A stretch of DNA of 64,000 nt from Asterias rubens (Eukaryota; Echinodermata; Asteroidea; Forcipulatida; Asteriidae): NCBI RefSeq assembly GCF_902459465.1, contig NC_047072.1, positions 16,287,776 to 16,351,775 of the forward strand, given 5' to 3'. Positions 45,201 to 56,306 of this stretch are shown piece after piece. The notes below the pieces were generated by a model. The model saw only the letters and a program-made list of their open reading frames with translations, did no database searches and had not been told where the DNA came from. The position numbers were made by a program, and so were the translations under genes. Each line of letters begins with the position of its first letter. Position 1 is the stretch's first letter.

Positions 45201-48200
45201 AAATATGGCTGCTAGACTGGTAACTCGGTCACCCAAGAGCTCACACATCACCCCTATCCTAAAGCAACTCCATTGGCTTCCAGTTGAGCAAAGGATAGTC
45301 TTCAAACTCGGTCTCCTGGTCTTCAAATCATCGCACAACATGGCGCCATCCGCAGTAACCTAAGATCAGCCGATCAACGTCTCCTCGTAGAACATATGGC
45401 AAAGAACCCATGGGGAGCACGTTCTTTCTTGGTTACTGCGGGGAAGGTGTGGAATAGTCTTCCCTACCACATCAGGACTGCAAATACAACATCTTCTTTA
45501 AAAACTGTCCACAAAACCCACCTCTTTGCAGTTAAACAATGACCAGCGACTCTCTACAAACTTTTTCTGTTCCTTTCTTTTGAACTGTTTGTTTTGTATC
45601 CTGAGCGAGCGCCATGAGCGCCTTTTTGTGGCGGATACTGGCGCTATATAAGACTCCATTATTATTATTATTAGAGGGACGAAGATTTTGAAATTTTTGT
45701 ATCTAGACAATTTACAAAAATGAAGTTAAGAAGTGATGAAAAGTAGGGCCATAAGTTTTTTTGTTTTTTTTTCAATGATTAATGAACAAAATATAGAAAG
45801 ATGAAATAAAACTGTGAAAGTTTAGCAAAATAGGTCTACTGGTTCTACTTGCTGAGAAAACACAAAGCAAAACCCTGTCACAGTAGCGATGAATCCATCC
45901 GAAGTAAAGATCTCGATACATCAACAAATTAGATTTGCTTTTTCCAAACATTGAAAAAAAAATTGGCCAGGGGTTTCCATACGGGTGGCAAACCCTTTGT
46001 CACTCATTTTTGCTCCTGTTTTCACAGGTAAAATATAAAACCTCTGAAATAAAACGAACCTATTCGTACATCAAAATATTTGTGGAGTTTACATTATTTT
46101 TCCAATTGATTTGAAGTGGCGCAATTTTCAATTAAACACTGTTAAAAAATTGGCCAGGGATTTCCTTACGGGTGGCGAACCCATATCACTGAATTTTGCT
46201 TACATGTCTTAAGAGTTACAAATAAAACCTCTAAAATAAAAGAAAACTATTTCTAACCAAATATTCGGTGGGGGGGGGGGGTTATTTTCAAAAATTACAA
46301 AAAAAATAATAAATAGCCTTTTTAAATGAAGTGGTACATTTTTCAATTAAACAGTTAGAAAATTGGCCAGAGGTTATCCTACGGGTGGCGAACCCATATC
46401 ACTGAATTTTGCTTACATGTCTTAAGAGCTAAATATAAAACCTCTGAAATAAAACAACTATTTCTAACCAAATATTTGGGGGGAGGGTAATTTTCAAAAA
46501 ATTACAAAAAAATCGCCTTTTATAATGAAGTGGTACATTTTTCAATTCAACACAGTTAGAAAATTGGTCAGAGGTTTCCCTTTGGGTGGCGAACCCATTG
46601 TCACTCAATTTTGATGTTTTCAGAGGGATAAAACCTCTGAAACAAAATAAACAAGCACAAACAAAGAACTATGAGGGTTGGTTTTTTTTCAAAGTTTACC
46701 AAATGATAAACCACCTTTTGTTCAAAACAAAGTTTTGCATTTTACTTTCAAACAATTTCATAATTGACCAGAGGTTCCCCTACAGGTGGCAAACCCTTTA
46801 CAATGATTTGTTTTTGTTTCTTTCCTGAAATAAAATAAAACTGTGCACCTAAATATTTTGGAGGTAATATTCTTCAAAAGAAACCACATGAAATAAATCA
46901 CCTAATAAATTTCATCTTTTGTGCATCTTTTTTGTCATAAACCGATTTCAAAAATGGCGGAGGTTTCCCTGTGGGTGGTGAACCCTTTTCACAGATTTTT
47001 AACAGTACATCTGTTTTTATTCATTCAGAGTTAAATATAAATGATGAAACCTCTGAAAGAAAAAATAAAAACAAAATGTTTTGGAGGTTAGGCCGAGAAA
47101 AAAAAAAGAAACTTGTAGCGTCCGGGTTTCTCAAAAAAAGGGAGGAGGAGGGGCTTTTTATTTTATTTTTTTTTTTTCAAGATGGCTGCCATTCTTTTTT
47201 AAATGTCAAATATCCATTGTTTTTCAACTGCTGAAACACACAATACATAAATGAAACATTTTGGTCAAGACATTCAGACAAGACGTTCAGATTGTTTAAG
47301 CTGAGATCGTTTAAAATAACCCTTAAAAAAAAAAAAAAAATAATAATAATAAAAATGTGCATAAAAAAATTAAATAAAAAATAAAACAAAAAAAAGGAGG
47401 CGGCCTGTAAAAATGAAGCGGGTGAGGATGCTAAACATGTCTCTTTTTTTACTTGGCCTGAACAGCAAGATAAAAACCTAAACAATTTGGATATTTCCTA
47501 AGATAAAACTCCAGTGTTTCACTCACCAGTGGTCCTAGGTCTTTCTGGCTGACGACCTCGTGGCTGCTTGTGACGACCTTCAACAGTCTTGCGAGAGTTG
47601 AGACGCAGGTATGAATGATAGACCACACCATGTAATGCAGCTGTAATGAGAAGGAAGGCAATAAGTGACTTTTCATTCATTCAAAAATATGCTGTCTGTG
47701 CTTATGATAGTTGTTGTCTTTACAAAAAGGCGAGTTTTGATTAATTTACCTTTATAGCTAGTTCTAAGCCTAGTTTTCATTGCTTTGCACCTCAAAATGT
47801 TAGAATATTGATAACATTTCCTTTGTTAGGATAAAACAAATAGTTTTATTGTGTTCTTTGATTAGTTTGTTTCGATTTGATTATAAACCTAGCTTGCAGG
47901 AAAGGAAACATAAATTAATATTTATAAATAATAAAAAATTTTTTTTTAAATTCGGTCACCACTGATACAAAGAATAAATTCACTGATAATATTAATAAAC
48001 ACAACTTTACACAAGTGTTACATTTTGTTGAAAATCTGTGAAAGGAATGTAATTTTTACTTTAAAAAAAATGTGTTGGTGATCGATTTTGTAATCACGAG
48101 TGTCCGGCAACAGCGCAGCAGGTTGCAAAGCACAAACCATGCCTTCTCAAGATTTGAAAATCTGTAACATTCATTTCCAAAAAAGACAAGTCAGACAGTC

Positions 48201-49024
48201 AATGGGGATAACTTTCCGTATGGTGCCATCACTTTTTTACTAATTTTTACAAATAGGGATATCTCATTGAGGTAAATTAGATACTATATTAATTTTTATC
48301 GAATCAAAAAGTGGTTGTGCCAAGGGTATTTCTTTTAGGTTTTTTAACCACAACTAAAAAAGATTTTGAATTTATTTATAAATAATTTTTTTATATAAAT
48401 TATAATAACATGACCAAACAACGGCGGATGATCCACTAGGATCCACCAGGATGCAATCATTACAAAGGATGATATAAAAGGCAATCATTAATCCTACAGA
48501 CAGGCCTAGTAGAAGTAGGTCGATATAATGTAAAGTACAAAATTAATATTGAAAAGTTTGTTTACTAAAAAAATTATTTATAAATATTTTTTTTTTATTA
48601 AAAAAATATTCATTTTTGTTTTGTTTTAAAACTATAAAATTATCAGTCACAGGTCATTTACATCATCAGACTAAAAGTATTTAAGCTGAATTTGCATTAA
48701 TGTATTTAATGTATTTAAACTTCAAAGTCTGAGTGTTGCGATCATGCATCAGCATCCTCCCCCACCGCCTCCTTGGCCACGTCCCGACCCCGCCTACCCC
48801 TTCTATAAATAACGCACAAGTCAAGGGGGCTATCAGTCACACACAAATTTACAAGCTCCGGTTTCCACAATAAATATATATATTCCAAACTTACTTTTTG
48901 CATTTACTTTGTGAGGACATGTCTTGCATTTCATAGCTACCGCTCCTTTTTCAGGAAACGGTAAAATGGAGCCAAATTGCGGGCAAAATTCTCTCGAAGA
49001 AGCAAATAACTTTTCTCCGCTCAT
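42230..49024 (-). CDS. POLR1H (RPA12)-like truncated gene with tandem terminal exons
   Basis: Exon 1 (48895-49024) starts MSGEKLFASSREFCPQFGSI, then LPFPEKGAVAMKCKTC, resembling the N-terminal zinc ribbon of RNA polymerase I subunit RPA12, which normally has CxxC twice. Here the second cysteine is Phe (CPQF). Exon 2 (47527-47640) joins in phase and reads ALHGVVYHSYLRLNSRKTVE, like the RPA12 linker. Its phase-1 donor fits terminal exons at 44397, 43960 or 43184 (right edges), each open to the same TGA after TGTRR. The product would be about 113 aa. The C-terminal TFIIS-like ribbon needed for RNA cleavage is absent from the window. Interpretation: a diverged, truncated paralogue or a decaying copy. 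Exon 1 similarity is moderate; the link to the array is inferred from phase. Confidence 0.55.
43087..44397 (-). CDS. Array of duplicated terminal exons of the POLR1H-like gene
   Basis: Near-identical exons with right edges at 44,397, 43,960, 43,184 and 42,382, each after a TTTACAG-type acceptor. Copies at 43,863-43,960 and 43,087-43,184 both read IKRLSTPEENQHL, then LHLE, then SRQELTGTRR and stop. The 44,397 copy differs by small indels yet stays open to the same stop. The 42,382 copy has an earlier TGA. An acidic alternative frame in the outer copies reads SLEQGDEITTDDDD. Which frame is used cannot be settled here. Confidence 0.45.
44455..44565. repeat. Palindromic family I element
   Basis: CAAAGAGTTAGGACTGGTCC pairs with GACCAGTCTTAACTCTTTG, with GGGCTAGTCCTAAGG between. 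A related copy lies at 62,855-62,970. Confidence 0.7.
44690..45675 (+). mobile_element. CR1/L2-like reverse transcriptase 3' fragment
   Basis: The frame from about 44,745 to 45,363 encodes the end of a reverse transcriptase: MKSNFLKLNETKTEFMIVG, LGVIMDSELKMNNHISAV and LQRLQNMAARLVTR. A frameshift near 45,350 moves to the frame with GKVWNSLPYHIRTANTTSSL, ending at 45,542. The 3' end reads GCGCTATATAAGACTCC plus ATT repeats, as in CR1/L2 elements. It is 5'-truncated and inactive. Confidence 0.9.
48206..48330. mobile_element. Palindromic MITE family D, eroded
   Basis: The left arm GGATAACTTTCCGTATGG is intact. The right arm keeps AAAAAGTGG but has lost the CGGAAA end. It lies in the intron between exons 2 and 1 of the POLR1H-like gene. 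Confidence 0.7.
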
Positions 49025-49376
49025 GTATTTGAGAAATTCTGATCCAGCATGCGTTTCTGAATGGGACTTATCAAGCCTGACTTCACCTATACGTTCAGCG
49101 TTGAATTTGGTTTAGGGTATCTGACTAGGTATTAAAATAGGAATCGCGCCCTCTGTTGGCGGATTGTAGAGTCTCCCGCGCAAAGTTAATTGAGTTGGAA
49201 TTAATTATTAGATCCACCTGCTGGGTGATTTTGATTAATTCTGGTTAGACATACAAATCGCAACAGAATAAACAGTGAAATTAAACAAACATTATCCCCA
49301 ATACGAACCACACCATGTCACTATCTAAGAGAGAAGTCCCTTCCAACTACTAAATCAAAATCGCTTTAAATTTTGT

Positions 49377-50342
49377 TTAAAAGGCAGTGGACACTATTGA
49401 TAATAATTGTCAAAGATTAGCCTTCACAGTTGGTGTATCTCAACATATGCATAAAATAACTAACCTGTTAATTTGAGCTCAATCGGTCATCAAAGTTGCG
49501 AGATAATAATGAAAGAAGAAAACACCCTAGTCACACGAAGTTGTGTGCGTTTAATTAGACGGTTGATTTCGAGACCTGAAGTTCTAAATCTGAGGTCTCG
49601 AAATCAAATTCGTGGAAAATGACTTCTTTCTCGAAAACTATGGCACTTCAGAGGGAGCCGTTTCTCACAATGTTTTATATCATCAACCTCTCCCCATTAC
49701 TCGTCACCAAGAAAGGTTTTATGCTAATAATTATTTGAGTAACTACCAATAGTGTCCACTGCCTTTAAATAATCCCTAGAACATTACAAAAGTTGTCACT
49801 CACAAAGATGCAAAAAAACAAAGAAATAATATTATTATAATTATGATTAACCAAGATCATGCTTGAAAAATAGTTTTTGCCCCTTGCTATTTTTTTGTTT
49901 AAATTGCCTTTTCATGTGTGTCCTCAAATGCATTTTGTTACTTTTAACCACAGGGGCAATTAAGTTTTAAAGGCAGTGGACACTATTGGTAATTGTCAAA
50001 GACTAGCCTTCTCAACATAATAATGCATAAAATAACTAACCTGTGAAAATTTTAGCTCAATAGGTCATCAAATTTGCGAGATAATAATGAAAGAAGAAAA
50101 CACCCTAGTTGCACGAAGTTGTGTGCGTTTAGATGGTTGATTTCGAGACCTCAAGTTCTAAACTTGAGGTCTCGAAATCAAATTCGTGGAATTACTTCTA
50201 TCTCGAAAACTACTCCACTTCAGAGGGAGCCGTTTCTCACGATGTTTTATACTGCCAACCTCTCCCCATTACTCTTTACCAAGTGAGGTTAAATGCTAAT
50301 AATTATTTTGAGTAATTACCAATAGTGTCCACTGCCTTTAAA
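49377..50342. mobile_element. Two MITE family A copies
   Basis: Copies at 49,377-49,768 and 49,967-50,342, same orientation, 198 bp apart. Both have the internal AGACCTCAAGTTCTAAAC-type hairpin pairing with GAGGTCTCGAAATC. Open frames in 50,074-50,315 are part of the repeat and recur in other copies. Confidence 0.85.
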
Positions 50343-50596
50343 ATAAAAACAGGAGGGGCGTAAAAAGTTATGTTAGTGAGTTGCTGCTGGGGGATTAGCG
50401 AATTGTTTTTGGTTTGAAGTTTCTAATTCTAGATTCGTTTGCAATTCTTGGATATTTTAACTGGCGTTGGCGAGAGCAGACAAGTGAAGGAGACCGTTGC
50501 AAATACGCCTAAAATCAAGCAATAACGTTTTGTCACAAACTTCCATCCTGTCTGCGCCTCTTTCACCCACTGTATTTAGCAAATTTTTCCCATTTT

Positions 50597-51023
50597 TTAA
50601 AGGCAGTGGACATTATTGGTAATTACTCAAAATAATTATCAGCATAAAACCTCACTTGGTAACGAGTTATGGGGAGAGGATATAGTATAAAACATTGTAA
50701 GAAACGGCTCCCTCTGAAGTGACCTTGATTTCGAGAAAAAAAGTAATTTTCCACGAATTTTATTTCGAGACCTCAAGTTTAGAATTTGAGGTCTTTAAAT
50801 CAAGCATCTGAAAGCCCACAACTTTGAGTGATAAGGGTGTTTTTTCTTTCATTATTACGATCTCGCAACTTCGACGACCAATTGAGCTAAAAGTTTCACA
50901 GGTTTGTTATTTTATGCATAATTGTGTTGAGATACACCATGGAGCAATAAACTCCATGGATACACCAAGTGAGAAAACTAGTCTTTGACAATTATTACCA
51001 ATCCTAGTGTCCAGTGTCTTTTA
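50597..51023. mobile_element. MITE family A
   Basis: Opposite orientation to the previous two. It contains a short insertion near 50,935-50,965 around a duplicated CCATGGAG palindromic segment. The right end reads GTGTCCAGTGTCTTTT, slightly eroded. Confidence 0.8.
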
Positions 51024-51122
51024 CAGGTTTACAAACTATTGTAAGTCACTGAACCCAAAGCAACAGACGTATTACCTTTCTCCAGACATACAAACTTTCA
51101 AGAAAAATCTACACTTACTTAC

Positions 51123-54100
51123 CATGTGTTTTTTGCAGTTTAATTGTGACCTCCACACTGGACGAGCAGACGACAGTAGGTTGTGTTTACTCAGCAGCTG
51201 AACACCGACTGCACGTGCGCAAAAATTGGCACAGCGCCCTTAATTAATGGTCAATGATCTTGGGGCGTTTGTTTATTATTTTTGTATATTTTTTGCACTT
51301 ATCTGCCCTACTAATTATTCCCGTACCTACGGGGGACCAAAAGTGGACAGCGCAATTTTCCATTTTTTTCATAGAAGAAAATACGAATTTACTTTTAAGT
51401 GAAACCATTTTTTTTTCAAAATCTTCATTTTCTGCCTAGCAGAAATTCTGACTTTTTTTCCAATGACTGGCGGTCGAAAAGTAGACAACAACCCAAATTT
51501 CCAAATTTGCACTAGCAGAAATTTGGATTTTACATTTTGCACCAAACCAAATTTCAAAATTCTCTACTTGCAGAAAATCAATTTGGTTTGAACGTTGAGT
51601 ACAACGTCCCATCTTTCAACTCACGAACATTATTCGCACCGCTGCACTCATAAACATTCATTATTTTCTATAATAATCCACTGCAATAATACAAAACTAA
51701 TATCAAAAGGCGACATCTTAAAGGCAGATTGGTAATTGTCAAGACCAGTCTCCTCACTTGGTGTATCCAACATTATGCATAAAATAACAAACCTGTGAAA
51801 ATTTGAGCTCCAATTGGTCGTCGAAGTTGCGATAATAATGAAAGAAAAACACCATTGTCATAGCACGAAGTTGTGTACGTTTTAGATGGTTGATTTCGAG
51901 ACCTCAAATTCTAAATCTGAGGTCTCGAAATCAAATTCGTGGAAGATAACTTTTGTTTTGTTCTCGAAAACTATTTGTCACTTCAGAGGGAGCCGTTCCT
52001 CACAAAGTTTCATAATATCAACCTCTCCCCATTACTCGTCACCAAGTAAGATTTTATGCTAAAAATTATTTTGTCATGAGTAATTACTAATAGTGACACT
52101 ATTAGTGTCCACTGCCTTTAAACACAAACTCCACAAATTACTTGATCTAAAAATCTAAATCAAACAAAATAATACTTTCTCAAACCAAGTTATCAAACAC
52201 AACAAAATATGATACTTACAGGTCATTCTTTCGATCCTGGCCTAGAGTTTGTAGTACACGCCAATGAAACTGCTTTTAATGATCAGTTGGAAATATATTA
52301 TTAGTTCCTCCATGGTTAGGCCGTACTTGACGCTCTCGGAGCACTCAATATTGCTCATTTCTAAGACATAATTCTACAGAATTTAATCTGGAAACTGCTC
52401 AGTTCTCAATGACCGGCTCTATCATCGAGGCTGACAAACACAACGTCCTTTCCTCGGATATCTCAAGTCGCAAATAAAATTTGCTTCCAAACGATCTTTA
52501 CTGTTTGTTGCATCCATGTGACGGTTCCAAGTCGTCCATCCAACGCCTGCTTGGTCTGCCTCTACGTCTCGTCTACGTCTTGGGGTCCATTCCGTAATGC
52601 AATGTGTCCATCTTTTGTCGTGGCGTCTTGCAAGGTGGCCTGCCCACTTCCATTTCTCTGTTTTTATTTCCTGTATGATGTCCCTGGCATTTTTTTTTTC
52701 GTAAGTCCTCATTTCTGACCCTGTCCTTTCTTGCAACTCCTACCATGATCATCTCCATTGCTCTTTCTGAGACTCTCAGTTTCTTTTCCAATTTCTTAGT
52801 TGTTGTCCATGTTTCTGCCCCGTATAGCACTGAAATGAGGATGCATTGATTGAAGATACCCCCGACTTTTAAGTGAAAGTGTGAGAGTCTTGTCAAGGCT
52901 CTCCCAATGTTTTGTTACGAAAGGGGTGCATCATCGACACAGAAGCACGCACTACTGGGCACACATAAAAATTACAGCCAATCACAGAGGATTCTATTAT
53001 CTTTAGCAACTCCCATTCTTTAAAGTGAAGTCTACGAACTTTACGGGCCCATTGGCCAAAAACCCCAAAATCTTGTTACTCTTAAACGCAAACTTAACTT
53101 TGTACAACTACGTAATTTCTCTAAATCAATTCACTTCGTGACATGTCGAGGCATTTTCAATCTGTTATTAATCATACTCAATATTCTCAAATCCAATAAA
53201 AATATATAATTGTAAAGATAAAACTCTAAACTTTGTTAACACCCCATCAGATATTTTAGCTTCAACCATTAATTTATTATTAAATATTGGGTTTTGGTTC
53301 ACATTTTCAGATCACAAAATTGTAATAATAACTTAGTTTAAAAGAACATTACAGAATTGTTTTTTGCTAACAAAACAGTTGCTGGCAGTGTAAGCACTTT
53401 TTGTAATCCATCATGTACATAAACTGACAAACCTGTAGAAGTTTGAGATCGATCGGCTAACTGGGTCACGAGATAATAGTGAAAAACCGATTACAAATTT
53501 TGCATTGCAACGATGCCAAAATATCTGCTATGTCAGATTTTTGGCCCCAAACGTTAAAAAATAGATTTTTTTTGAGTGAATGGTATTTCAAAGAGTATCA
53601 CCCGCTCTAACGAAAAAAAGGTTAACTTTTACTTTTAATGGTCAGGAACCATGACAACAATTTAAAACGTTTCTTATTAAACACACAAGAATTGGTCACG
53701 TAATATAATTGTCAGGATCCCGACAAAAACTAATTTTGAGCACTTTATTTCACTGCTACTAATAATTGGCGGACTTTTTCGAGCAATGGCTCAAACGAAA
53801 GCTTGTAACTTTCTCGACCCCCATCAAAATACCTATTCAATTTTAAGTCAAAATTGTTGGGTCAAATCGGCCAAAAATCTGACATAGCATCTTTAATAAT
53901 GATCATACCAGCACATTAAAAACAAAATCTATGACCTTACTTTTTCTCTTTTTGTGAAACCACTCTTGCTGTTTAAATTAATTTATAAAATACATTTTTG
54001 TACTAAAAGTTCCCTTTTTTATTGACAGAACGATACTTTTCCAGTGAATCCCTGATTATTACTGAACAGGGTGTGTAATTCATAACTAAAAAAATAATTG

Positions 54101-54841
54101 TTTGTTACAACAAAATTATAAACAAATGATGCTCTAAATATTTTCATCTATTTTGATCTAGTGGTCTCTGTGAGACTATTTTAGAGGGAGTTTAAACTAA
54201 GTTCCCACTGAAAGATGATCTATTGTGTGAAAGACACAAGCTGAAACATGACAATTAATCTTTCCAGATGAAAAGTAGTTCGCAAGAACACAATTAAAGA
54301 AATTATTATTGACCACATTACATTTTCTTTAAAGGCAATTGGTAATTGGTAATTACTCAAAATAATTATTAGCATAAAACTTTTCTTGGTGATGAGTAAT
54401 GGGGAGAGGTCGATGGTATAAAACAGTGAGAAACAGCTCCCTCTGAAGTGCCATAGTTTTCGAGAAAGAAGTAATTTTCCACGAATTTGATTTCGAGACC
54501 TCAGATCAGATTTAGAACTTGAGGTCTCTAAATCAACCATCTAAATGCACACAACTTCGTGTGACAGGGGTGTTTTTTTATTTCATTATTATCTCACAAC
54601 TTCGATGACCGATTGAGCTCAAACTTTCACAAGTTTGTTATTTTATGCATATGTTGAGATACACCAACTGTGAAGGCTAGTCTTTGACAACTACCAATAG
54701 TGTCCACTGCCTTTAAACTAAGAGCAGGAATAAGTAATACAAATTATTATATCATTAAAAAACATTCTCAAACAGCTGAATGTAAACTAGTATGAAAACT
54801 TCACTCACCGCGAACTTGTTAATAACTTTTGCTCCAGACAT
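51123..54841 (-). CDS. Candidate two-exon start of an unrecognised gene (presequence-like)
   Basis: Exon A (54809-54841) has ATG and reads MSGAKVINKFA before a GTGAGT donor. Exon B (51123-51197) lies between TGTTCAG and a GTAAGT donor and reads LLSKHNLLSSARPVWRSQLN then CKKHM. Both are phase 0. Joined, they give 36 residues with six basic and no acidic residues, like a mitochondrial targeting peptide. A third possible donor exon (ending at 52,221, ATGACC|T) lies between. No downstream exon is identified, so the product is unknown; the A-B link is inferred. Confidence 0.3.
51718..52122. mobile_element. MITE family A
   Basis: Near full-length copy with a small internal duplication at the right end (AGTGACACTATTAGTGTCCA). 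It lies between the two candidate exons at 51.1 and 54.8 kb. Confidence 0.8.
52400..52920 (-). mobile_element. Non-LTR retrotransposon reverse transcriptase C-terminal fragment
   Basis: Two overlapping minus frames read ILISVLYGAETWTTTKKLEK with RVSERAMEMIMVGV, then KWKWAGHLARRHDKRWTHCI with TEWTPRRRRD. This is the RTE/Jockey-type reverse transcriptase end. The frame breaks near 52,720, so it is a pseudogene fragment. Confidence 0.85.
52930..53520. other. Unassigned stretch
   Basis: No gene or clear repeat. It is AT-rich intergenic sequence. Confidence 0.4.
53520..53896. mobile_element. MITE family G (CTATGTCAGATTTTTGGCC ends)
   Basis: Inverted ends TGCTATGTCAGATTTTTGGC and GGCCAAAAATCTGACATAGC bracket about 370 bp. 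A half copy is at 19,731-19,910. Confidence 0.8.
54329..54716. mobile_element. MITE family A
   Basis: Complete apart from a small deletion in the left end (TTTAAAGGCAATTGGTAATT). It ends 92 bp before candidate exon A at 54,809. Confidence 0.85.
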
Positions 54842-55169
54842 GCCAGAAGAAATGATAAGGCACACAACATTAATTATCAATGAAACATTAGCCTAGATAT
54901 CAACAATGAGTCTGTCTCATAAAAAGTAGTAATTGTTTGCACAGAAACACTAAATAGTATACATGTGCAAAACCTGAGTATAATGTAGAAAAAAGTTGCT
55001 ATTTTCTAAGTTCATGTTAAACATTATCTTTGTAACACATCTCTCGTCGCGAAAAATATTCAAGTTCTCTTTGTTGCCAGACTATTTCACTACAAGTATC
55101 ACTACGCAACCTGCAACCTCAATTTCTGGGCCCATGTACATCGGTTTTTAAATTTAATGAAATAAATTA

Positions 55170-55730
55170 ATAAAGGAATCAATGTGTGGTGAAGAGGTTT
55201 TCTACTAGTGGTTTAATCCAAACGAGGCCTGGTTCTTGATAATTTTACCGAGACGAAGTCGAGGTAAATTATAAAGAACCAGGCCTCGGCGGGTTTGAAC
55301 CACTAGTTGAAAACCGATTCAACACACTTTGATTCCCATTCATAAATACCTTTTCAGTCAAAAACATCATCACTTTTTAGTCAAAAAGTAAAGTAAAATA
55401 AATGCAAAAATTATAATTGTTAAATGATTTCTTTCAACACAACACCCCTCCAGCTATGAAATGGTAAAGCCCTCCGCCGCCCTCGGGTAAACAACTCCTG
55501 ATAAGGGAATGCTGTGCGCATCACGCGTATCGCTTGATGTGGCACAACTGTTTCAGCCGTTGCTCTCGACCAGTAGAAATGAAGAAACTGTCTAAAAAGA
55601 ACAGGTGCAAGGTCACGCCCATAAATTAACACTTGTTACCGGTCATAAACAGAGGTTTATACACACCCACGTGGCGCGCTCTCCACCAATAGGAATAGCG
55701 AAACTGTCTGAGGTATTTTATGAATGTACA
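55170..55730 (-). mobile_element. Fold-back element, family E
   Basis: Near full-length copy. The hairpin at 55,190-55,310 is flanked by ATTCATAAATACC, and the unique half carries CGCCCTCGGGTAAACAACTC. It ends at CCACCAATAGGAATAGCG. The minus-strand frame over 55,420-55,632 has a counterpart in the 1,982-2,191 frame of the first copy, so that frame is a property of the repeat. Confidence 0.75.
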
Positions 55731-55740
55731 TTTAAAATCA

Positions 55741-56035
55741 GTTTCAAAGTTTGAAGCATGCAAGACATGCTCAATCTATCTGGCCTTCAGTTTCAAAGTT
55801 TGAAGCATGCAAGACATGCTCAATCTATCTGGCCTTCAGTTTCAAAGTTTGAAGCATGCAAGACATGCTCAATCTATCTGGCCTTCAGTTTCAAAGTTTG
55901 AAGCATGCAAGACATGCTCAATCTATCTGGCCTTCAGTTTCAAAGTTTGAAGCATGCAAGACATGCTCAATCTATCTGGCCTTCAGTTTCAAAGTTTGAA
56001 GCATGCAAGACATGCTCAATCTATCTGGCCTTGAA
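55741..56035. repeat. 49-bp tandem repeat, six copies
   Basis: Unit GTTTCAAAGTTTGAAGCATG, CAAGACATGCTCAATC and TATCTGGCCTTCA, essentially identical in all six copies, implying recent expansion. Each unit has a GCATGCAAGACATGC hairpin. Since 49 is not a multiple of 3, frames cycle, so the open frame over 55,905-56,156 is an artefact. Confidence 0.95.
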
Positions 56036-56129
56036 CTGCCCTCTTGAAGGAGCACAACAATTTCCCTCTGGTAACGGGACCACTATAAGGAAAATGTCAA
56101 TTGGTATTGGACCTAATTTGGACCTAAGG

Positions 56130-56260
56130 TATGATTTCAAAATAATTTGGGGTTGAACAAAGAAAGATTTACATGGGACTTGAACCAACGACCTCAGGAT
56201 TAACGTGCAGGCACTTTACCAACTGAGTTATCTACCCCTATGTTAAGGGTCCCCCTATTG
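56130..56260 (-). repeat. tRNA-derived SINE head
   Basis: Reverse-strand pattern: TGGGACTTGAACCAACGACC (B-box side) and CCAACTGAGTTATCTACCCC (A-box side). Like the copies at 18,822 and 60,500-60,600. Confidence 0.65.
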
Positions 56261-56306
56261 TGATATTTGTCCGGGTCGCCGGTTAGAAGCCTTAATTGAG
56301 TAGTCT

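Larger units (their letters stand above)
42450..46990. repeat. About 200-bp intronic repeat, some 11 copies
   Basis: Core GGCCAGGGGTTTCCTTACGG, then GTGGCGAACCCTTTGTCACT and TTTTGCTCTTCTGTTTTCAG. Copies start near 42,640, 42,845, 43,450, 43,645, 44,065, 45,960, 46,150, 46,365, 46,560, 46,765 and 46,940. Larger units of 640-790 bp also carry a copy of the terminal exon. The retroelement at 44,700-45,675 splits the array. Confidence 0.85.

Noticed and set aside
44691..45341. Minus-strand open frames over the retroelement
   Set aside because: Antisense to the clear reverse transcriptase frame on the plus strand.
47449..47676. Alternative frame of POLR1H-like exon 2 reading LHYMVWSIIHTCVSTLARLL
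   Set aside because: It is also open, but phase 0 does not match exon 1, and the other frame aligns better with the RPA12 linker.
51007..51557. Open frames on both strands around 51.0-51.56 kb
   Set aside because: Short, without domains. Only the 75-bp spliced exon at 51,123-51,197 has splice support.
55905..56156. 83-aa plus-strand open frame
   Set aside because: Produced by a 49-bp tandem repeat read in all three frames in turn.
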